This document shows positions 57,240 to 64,000 of a stretch of DNA of 64,000 bases, one piece after another; within the stretch, counting starts at the first letter, position 1, and each line of letters starts with the position of its first letter. The DNA comes from Melolontha melolontha (Eukaryota > Arthropoda > Insecta > Coleoptera > Scarabaeidae). The stretch is from positions 228,943,200 through 229,007,199 of the forward strand of contig OW285235.1 of assembly GCA_935421215.2 (NCBI GenBank). Reading direction: 5' to 3'. The translations under genes and the position numbers were made by a program. The notes beneath the pieces were generated by a model. That model was not told the DNA's origin, ran no database searches, and saw nothing but the letters and a program-made list of their open reading frames with translations.

Positions 57240-57440
57240 AAGGCCTGTTATATTAGTAACCCCTAATTTTTGTGGATGTAGCGTAATTTTCTCAAATTCA
57301 TGAAGGGTTCTTGCAGACCAAATTCTCATATTTTGTTCGTTTCAATATCCTGAAAGATGGAAACAAGCCTTATCCGAAAAGAAGCATTTCTCGATAATGT
57401 CATTATTATTTATATTATATAAAAACCACAGACATACTTT
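57240..57440 (-). pseudogene. mariner-like transposase scrap
   Basis: Minus-strand IEKCFFSDKACFHLSGY, a stop, then NEQNMRIWSARTLHEFEKIT and LHPQKLGV. This corresponds to the first-Asp block 'FSDEAHFHLSGYVNKQN...LHPQKVTVW', with Glu altered to Lys. Isolated fragment next to a piggyBac relic. Confidence 0.65.
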
Positions 57441-57483
57441 TGAGTGAGTCAGAGTAACAGATATTTGGAATTAGTGTCGGCAG

Positions 57484-58370
57484 TCAGCCAAAATTTAATA
57501 TAAAATTTGTCGAGCTTATGACCATATACTGGGTAAATCTACATCTAGTTTTTGTTGGGAATAGCTGTTCGTCTATCGTAATGTTTGCTCGTGGAATGTA
57601 ACACGATTTACATTTGGTAATAAATCTCTCACATATTTTGGATGCCAAAGAAAATATATCATTGGCTAAAGGTTGCTTTCGTGTACATCGTACATCAATT
57701 CTTAGAAATTCCATGATTTCAGAAAATCTGTTACGTGACATGGTATCACGGAAAAATTAAGGTGCCAATTCTGTAGACCATAAACTGTGAAGATCTAATG
57801 TTAGTGCTCCACAAGCACCGCGAGCCAATAATATTGCAATAAACGCATCAAGTTCTTGAAGATATAGCGACCAGTATTTATCACCTATCAATTGTAATTT
57901 GGGTTCAATTTCAGTACACTTTTGAATGTGTTTGATTATTGCGTTATCTACAAATGCTCTTAGTACGGAGCTACAAGATACACTCCTTTTTGCATACTGA
58001 GTTTGCCCAGTATTTCGGATTATATTTCTTCGTAGTGAATGTACCACAGAAGGTCCGCTTGGATTCACAACTTCCCAAACAATCCCAGATTTTGAATTTT
58101 ACTTACTACCTACTAGTAAACACATGTAGCTTTTTAGTTTTGAATGCTCTGTAAGATCATTTGTAGTTTCACCAGATGTGCAGTGGTCAAAAGTGATATT
58201 ATTGGTACTAATATCAGATTCTCCACTTTCTTTATCAACAGGAAAATATTCCTTACTTTCATCGTCTTTGGGAATGTCATTTGCGTCCCCAGACTCACAT
58301 TCTGATAGCTTTCACGAGATAACTATATCTTCTATGTAAGAAGTATCGTGAAATTTAATGAAGTATGTTA
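57484..58370 (-). pseudogene. piggyBac transposase N-terminal relic
   Basis: Minus strand from about 58370: acidic N-terminus with LSECESGDANDIPKDDESKE. A stop near 58100 is followed by PSGPSVVHSLRRNIIRNTGQ, FVDNAIIKHIQKCTEI, YLQELDAFIAILLARGACG, LHSLWSTELAP and a stop. It then reads MSRNRFSEIMEFLRIDVRCT and ANITIDEQLFPTKTRCRFTQ, carrying the first catalytic Asp (IDEQL). Truncated after YMVISSTNFILNFG; the rest of the gene and both TTAA ends are missing. A different subfamily from the 3.3-kb piggyBac. Confidence 0.82.
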
Positions 58371-58839
58371 TTCGTATTAACATGCACCCGAGAACTAATC
58401 TGTAATTCTACCGTTCCACATTATATAATATACAAGTGTCTCGTATCGTTATGTTCAAATTTTAGGAGTGTAAAGTAGACTTCATTTCAAGTAACAAAAA
58501 CGCGAAACTTGTATATCCATTTTTATTTGTTTCAAAGTTACAGATCTATGAATGTGATTGTCAGATTATGAAAAAAATGTAATCCTAAAGTCAATACAAA
58601 CTGATTTTATTTAAAAAAAGTTATACGATTCAATAACAGGCCTGTGATTGTTAACGTCGCATAATAAAATATTATTCTAAAATAAATAAACACGTGTCGT
58701 AGTGCATACAATAATTACTTGGAGATCTACAAAAAATAGTACTGGAAGTTTATTTATGATAAAGAAGGTTCTTACTTATTTTGTAAGTGCTAAACCATGA
58801 ATATCATACAATAAACAAATGTTCAGATGACTGTTAACA

Positions 58840-60439
58840 CTGCATTTTTTAATAAAGGATTACATTACGTTCAGTTCATACAACAGCTTATTAGTGAGTG
58901 GACACGTTTTCTTTATTCAAAATGCCTTACTCAAGAGTATGCCGACATGCATTTTGTGTATGCAGTTCACGTCAAGCAGTTATTGAATACCGACATCGGT
59001 TTCTCAATAGGCGCATTCCTCATTACAGAACGTTTCTGGAAGTACAAAGACAATTTCGGGAATGCGGACTGCGTGATTATCTTTTCGACCGAGGAGTAAA
59101 TTTGCCAGCAGACTTAGAGGAAGAAGCAGTAGTTATTGTCACAAGGGATCCAACTCTCAGTGTACCTCGAATCGCTAGACAACTAGGAGTGCCACGAACG
59201 ACGGTTTGGTGAATTTTAAAACGTGAGGGCTTATATCCATATCACTATCGCAGGGGACACGGTTTGCTTGAGGCAGACCACTATGCTCGTCTAGTTTATT
59301 CTACCTGGATATTAAGACAGTCACGGCTTCATTTTAATTTCTGCAGAACAGTTCTCTGGACGGATGAATCTACGTTCACGAGAAGTGGTGTTACAAATCT
59401 GAGAAACCTGCATAGGTGGTCATCAGAAAATCCCAAAGCTATACGCCCATCTAAATTTCAATATGAATTTTCTATTAACGTTTGGGCGGCCCTAATCGAT
59501 GACTCGTTAATTGGTCCTGTCTTTCTTCCTGGGTGGTTAAATGCAGACAATAACTTCAATTTCTTATTGACGAACTGCCAGTTCTTTTAGAGGATGTCCC
59601 ACTGAATGTTCGACGAGACATGTGGTTTTGCATGGATGGGGCACCACCACATTTCGGAATTGCTGTCCGAAATTGGTTTAACGTCTCGATTATCTAAGAT
59701 GGTTTGGTCGAGGTGATCCTGTTGCATGGCCACCCAAATCACCCGCTCTTATATGAGTCCTTTTGAGTTTGTTTGGTGGTCGGAGTTGCCTCCATTTCCA
59801 CTCCAATTTCATTACCCGGGGTTGTGTATGTTTTGTGTTATTGTGTGTAGTTGTGTGTTTGTGTGTTACGATTGTTTATCCTATATGGAATGCTGTGTGT
59901 TTTGCTACATTTTTGTGTGTTTGTGTTGACCTCTGTTTATCTGTTAATTTTTGATTTTTTTCGCAGCTAATTGGATATCGTTATCCTCTGCGCGTCTTTT
60001 AATTTGTTTAAGTCCGTCTTTTTTAAGTAGTCTCCGTTTTGGGTTTATTATTTTCCTTATTGTGGGGCTTTCGTGTGACTGTATTGTTTCTATTGTTTTT
60101 AGTGTTCGTTTGCATATTATTGTTTCCAGTGTTTCGAGTTTCGTCTCTTTATGTATCTGCGCGTTTGTCATGTATCGCGGTGCATTTATCGCGAGTCTAA
60201 TAACCTTGTTATCACCCGCTCTTAATCCCCTTGACTTTTATTTATGGGGGTTCATGAAAAATTTGGTCTACGCGCAAGTATCGAACACAAGAGAAGAGTT
60301 TTTGGATCGTATTAACCTGGCTGCCGAGCAAATTCGACAAAACAAATATGACATTCGGATACGTACTTCTTCTGTTGGCTTACGGGCACAAGCCTGCATT
60401 CAACAAGGAGGTGGACATTTCGAAAATATTATTAATTGA
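58840..60439 (+). pseudogene. mariner-like transposase, DUF4817-type, split by LINE
   Basis: N-terminus YADMHFVYAV (one frame), then SSRQAVIEYRHRFLNRRIPH with YRTFLEVQRQFRECG, a DUF4817 HTH. The second HTH is DPTLSVPRIARQLGVPRTTV with a TGA straight after. LKREGLYPYHYRRGH follows, then the first Asp in VLWTDESTFTRSG and INVWAALIDDSLIGPVFLPG. A shift near 59580 precedes LEDVPLNVRRDMWFCMDGAP (second Asp). Then comes decay, the LINE insertion, and SPALNPLDFYLWGFMKNLVY with a C-terminus ending GGGHFENIIN at 60439. Stop, shifts and insertion make it non-functional. Confidence 0.85.
59752..60210 (-). mobile_element. 5'-truncated LINE fragment
   Basis: 459-bp insertion between perfect 14-bp duplications ATCACCCGCTCTTA (59738-59751, 60211-60224). 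On the minus strand 60171-59944 encodes MTNAQIHKETKLETLETIIC with a preceding RLAINAPRY. This resembles the end of LINE reverse transcriptases ('RLIxNAPWYVxNxxIHxDLKIPT', Jockey-like). The 3' tail is TG/CA-rich rather than poly(A). Confidence 0.78.
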
Positions 60440-60631
60440 AATTTTAAATAAAATCAGTTTTTATTGACTTTAGGATTACATTTTTTTTTTTCATGATCTG
60501 ACAATCACATTCATAGATCTTTAACTTTGAAACAAATAAAAATGGATATACAAGTTTTGCATTTTTTTTACTTGAAATGAAGTCTACTTTACACTCCTAA
60601 AATTTGAACATAACGATACGGGACACTTGTA

Positions 60632-62355
60632 TAGTAGTCCCACACCAACAAGTCCCAGCATGTATCTTTGCAAGCTTTCATTTTCGTAAACATGACCAGA
60701 CGCGCAAACGCGCGGCAGTCACCCAAAATCTCAGGCAAGACCAGACAAGTTCAGACTAGCTACCAACAGCCAAGTAATCATATGTAATTATACTTATTAA
60801 ATATTTTAGTTTGTGTTAGAATTATGTTTTTCCCCATATATTCGCAAATTTAATAAAAATTATATTAGCGGTCAAAATGACGGATTTTGTGGTTATAGGT
60901 ATACTATAAAAAATTATCAAAAAGGCCTTATTTTTTACTTTGTAATTTCGTATATTAGTAGTACACAAAAAGTTAGAAAAGTCATCATAATATTACGAAG
61001 CTGAAACTCGAAGCGTCTCAGAGAAAGTACACTCTAAAGATCACGAGAGTTCGGATTGACCGCTACAGGCGTTATAGTGTTAATGAAGATCTGTTAAATA
61101 TTTTATGTTTCAGGAACGAAATATTTTAGTGATTTATAACACTTTTATGAGTTCTTATATTTAATAAAAACGTATAAAACTTACCTGACCATAATATTTT
61201 TTCTGGAACCGACTGAAAGTTAATAAAATGTCAACCCGGCAGTTGTAACTAAAATGTAATATTCCTAAAAGGTATTAATATATAACTATATATAAATCAC
61301 GTATATAACTTTTTCAGTTCTTCCACGTTTTTGGCCGTAAAACATATTTTATTGTGAGGCTTTATTGATTTTAATCCAATTACGTCTTCCTTCCTCGAAA
61401 AAAAAAATCTTTTTGCTAACACCGACCAGACACATTTATATATTTTGTACGTAAATGTATTTAGATATTATCAAACGCTGAGTGGTTTGGCTATAATTTA
61501 TCAATGAAAATGTCATCGCGGTATTTTTAGGTAATCTTTTGTGTGTTTAAAGAAGACAACAGGTTCAGAAAATATGGTTGCCCTTTATAGTTAAAGTAAT
61601 TTGAATTTACCTCTATTAAAATTATGAAATTTAAGAAGAGACAGATTTGAGCGACAATTTGTGCTGGTATACATCTATACGTGTATGGGGTCGGAGAAAA
61701 TTACCCTCCAACGCACTGCCTAGTTGATTGGACTAATTACAACTGGTTCAAATATTGAGACGTAGTATGTTTAATTTGGAATGTTAGTTAAAATGTATTA
61801 CTTGTTTATATTTGATAATGCTGGGCGCCAAGTTCACCTAAGATCTATACGTTAGTTACTATGCCACAATTATTAAGGGCAATATTAATTAACTATTGAA
61901 ACTGTATAAAAACAATTATACTTACTTACTTCGTTTCTATAACAAGCTCAGGCTCGCTGTTGTTCTAAATGTGCTATCTAAATTCCCTCAATTTACTTTA
62001 ACCCAGGTAATGCCGAAACTTAATTTTGTTATAAATACTTATTCATATTTCTAATTCTAATCTTGGGGATTAATTAGTTACAATTATAGTTTATGCAATT
62101 CTTGAATTTCGATGTTGGGTTTTTTTCTGAAAACGGTGCCCTTTAAAAAAAACAGTGAACACAAAAATTATTAATAAAAAATAGCTACAATTCTCACATA
62201 AAATAAAATAACAATAGGTTACATAACCTATATTATTATTAGGGATCGGACACGAGAGGCTGATGACTCATCGCCCACGGGCGTACTATTATTGTCCCCA
62301 TACACAATTGCCGCAATGTTATTAAATCTGGAGTTCTATTAAAAACTGCGTCAAA
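60632..62355. other. no recognisable gene
   Basis: AT-rich, no supported gene or bounded repeat. A 63-codon frame at 60813-61004 has no recognisable motif. Confidence 0.5.
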
Positions 62356-63960
62356 CTATTGCCGAAGGCCACATCCGAAGTCACTTGGAATATTTTTCAA
62401 ACTATTTATAGCCACATCTAATGTAGTTAATCCATAATTTAATTTGAGATTTTGATTTTCAAAATAAGTGATTAGTTTTCCAAAGTGTTCCTGAAGAAAG
62501 TACAACTGATTTTCTAAATTTGGAATTTGTATTAGTTCCTTATACACTCAGAAATACTTCGAGCATCGTTAGCTCGGAGCTTCGTTACATTTAAACATAC
62601 AACGAAATTTTGTAAACTATCGAAATTCTCTGCATAAAAACTAGTAGCTTCCAATCATGTTCCCCATCTAGTTATTACTGTAGAGGGAGGCAGTGACAAA
62701 GATGTAAAGAATGGTGCTTTCCTGAAAACTTTTTAGAAAGCGGATACAAGTCTATTAACTTCCGCAAAGGTGTCTCTGATATATTAACAGATTCTGTGGA
62801 GAGCATGTGTTACACAATTAATATGTAGCATATTAGCATATGCTTCCTTTAATAGTCTGTCTGTTTTTAATATACCGTAATCGACAAATTTTAATTTCTG
62901 GTACAAAAATAGAAGAGGAAAAGAGTGCGACAGAGAAAAGTAAAGAAAGACATATAGCGAGGTTGCCAATGAATGTATGCAAGTAGATTAAGTGAGGTAC
63001 GATAAGGTTCAGTCAGATTATAGCTAGTCAGTAAGTCTATTGCTTCAGAGGGTTGTAGAACGCATCTTAGAAATACGTATAAAATTCGCCACGAATATTT
63101 ACAGAAAAATATTTATTTCATGGTGTATTACTTTTATGAGGATGTACAACAAAGCTTATATTTTCCGCGTATAAATAAAATGAAATGTAATATAAATTCT
63201 AAATTATGAAAAAAAAAATCAAATAAACGTAACTTATGAAAAGAAAATAAATTATCTCTTCTCCGATAATAATAAAAAATAAATATTCTAAATTAAAGGT
63301 TCAAGTATTCCACCACATTGTTCTTGGCAGTATGCCAACCTATAATAGAATTCTTGGCGGACATTAAAAAGAACCGACAATTGAATTATTCAAAATACCA
63401 GTCTATACATTTAATTTTTGTGGATATCGGGTATGTACAGGAACAGTGAGGGGTCTACCGGCATAATACCATTTTATTATTTGTGTCTTTTCTTTATTTG
63501 TAAAAACATGCATGTTGAAATCGACTATTAATATACGGACGTAGAGAAATAAGTGTTTGTGTAGGGAATAGGGCATGATAAATGTGTATATGTCCACCAC
63601 TCTGCTTCTCTCTCTCTCCACTGCTTGAAAGCTGGCATCGTTTGATATAACGAGCATACACTATATACGCAAACAGAAATTAAAATTTGACGACTACGGT
63701 ATATACAGCACTGTCACTGACAAATAAAAGTATTTTTTCTTTGTACCTATCGTCCGAATGAAGCATTTGGTGCATATTCTCGTAAATGGTTTTAGCTACT
63801 GCTTCCGCATCAACTGTATTTATAACATATGAGTTATATGGAATAGTTGGATGTGGTACACCGGCTAAAACATTTACATTTACCACGCAGCGTCGTAATA
63901 TATCGACAGTTTCGTCGGCACTTAATCCATAGGTACTGATTTGAAAAAAGGCTTCTAATG
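62356..63960 (-). pseudogene. hAT transposase relic (CGGBP1-like), split by mariner derivative
   Basis: Upstream part (63960-63702): LSADETVDILRRCVVNVNVL-type sequence, here VVNVNVLAGVPHPTIPYNSY, and KEKILLFVSDSAVYT (second-Asp region). The downstream part resumes below 62872 with KTDRLLKEAYANMLHINCVT and HALHRIC (hAT C..H motif). VFRKAPFFTSLSLPPS and EATSFYAENFDSLQNFVVCL follow, then LENQLYFLQEHFGKLITYFE. Frames shift repeatedly. The dimerisation domain is not seen. The two halves meet at the TA target of the 62875-63699 element. Confidence 0.72.
62875..63699. mobile_element. internally deleted mariner-like element in hAT relic
   Basis: 825-bp element. The ends read CCGTAATCGACAAATTTTAA and, inverted, CCGTAGTCGTCAAATTTTAA, both followed by TTTCTG, with TA on each side. 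On the minus strand it keeps the transposase N-terminus (FTNKEKTQIIKWYYAGRPLT), a piece of the TRYPQKLNV block and the C-terminus NVRQEFYYRLAYCQEQ with GGILEPLI. The catalytic middle is deleted, so it is a non-autonomous derivative of a DD41D-type element. Confidence 0.85.
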
Positions 63961-64000
63961 CATTCTACTGTTTTCGTGTTGCAGTTAGAAACATAATATT

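Larger units (their letters stand above)
58433..60629 (+). mobile_element. mariner-like element with ~183-bp TIRs and nested LINE
   Basis: Inverted ends start CAAGTGTC and match over about 183 bp at more than 90 percent identity (58433-58615 and 60446-60629), with TA on both sides. It contains a DUF4817-type transposase gene interrupted by a LINE fragment at 59752-60210. Confidence 0.9.

Noticed and set aside
59726..59954. Two plus-strand Cys-rich frames
   Set aside because: They lie in the TG-rich tail of the inserted LINE fragment, which is on the minus strand.

Overview
The window is AT-rich eukaryotic DNA, almost certainly from an arthropod and most likely an insect. I see no intact host protein-coding gene. 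The evidence for an insect is the mix of transposons: mariner relatives with an N-terminal DUF4817-type helix-turn-helix, piggyBac, Sailor-type, pogo/Tigger, several hAT lineages and Penelope-like elements (PLEs). There are also spliceosomal intron signals and no prokaryotic gene organisation. The species cannot be named from the sequence alone. The region is a transposon graveyard, and many insertions can be bounded exactly by terminal inverted repeats (TIRs) and target-site duplications (TSDs) read directly from the sequence.

Layout. 0-10 kb: Tc1 relic, a LINE split by a short mariner-like element, a 2.26-kb piggyBac between TTAA sites, and a 2.6-kb hAT holding a MITE. 10-14 kb: foldback repeats and mariner/Tc1 scraps. 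14-19 kb: a Sailor-type element with an open catalytic frame, then a hAT relic split by a DD41D mariner. 19-22 kb: copy A of an unassigned DDE-like family. 22-36 kb: hammerhead-bearing Penelope debris, nested hATs (24.7-29.2 kb) containing a tandem 319-bp hammerhead repeat, a Tigger, and a PLE inverted dimer. 36-42 kb: largely featureless. 42-50 kb: copy B (inside a mariner) and copy C of the unassigned family. 52-64 kb: three DD41D-type elements, a PLE with inverted terminal hammerheads, a piggyBac relic and a hAT relic.

Two systems deserve attention. (1) A DNA-transposon family with short TIRs (5'-CACWGGYCTRCA), a 3-bp TWA target duplication, a ZAD-like Cys4 N-terminus and a putative D-D-E core interrupted by a CxxC motif. 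It has three bounded copies and one relic, all with broken genes, and I cannot place it in a named superfamily. (2) A collection of hammerhead-ribozyme motifs in Penelope-type insertions with 13-14-bp TSDs. These include a tandem 319-bp, protein-less, retrozyme-like insertion, and a recurring U3-A8 core variant that replaces the usual C3-G8 pair. These are sequence-level inferences; ribozyme activity and family assignment are untested.
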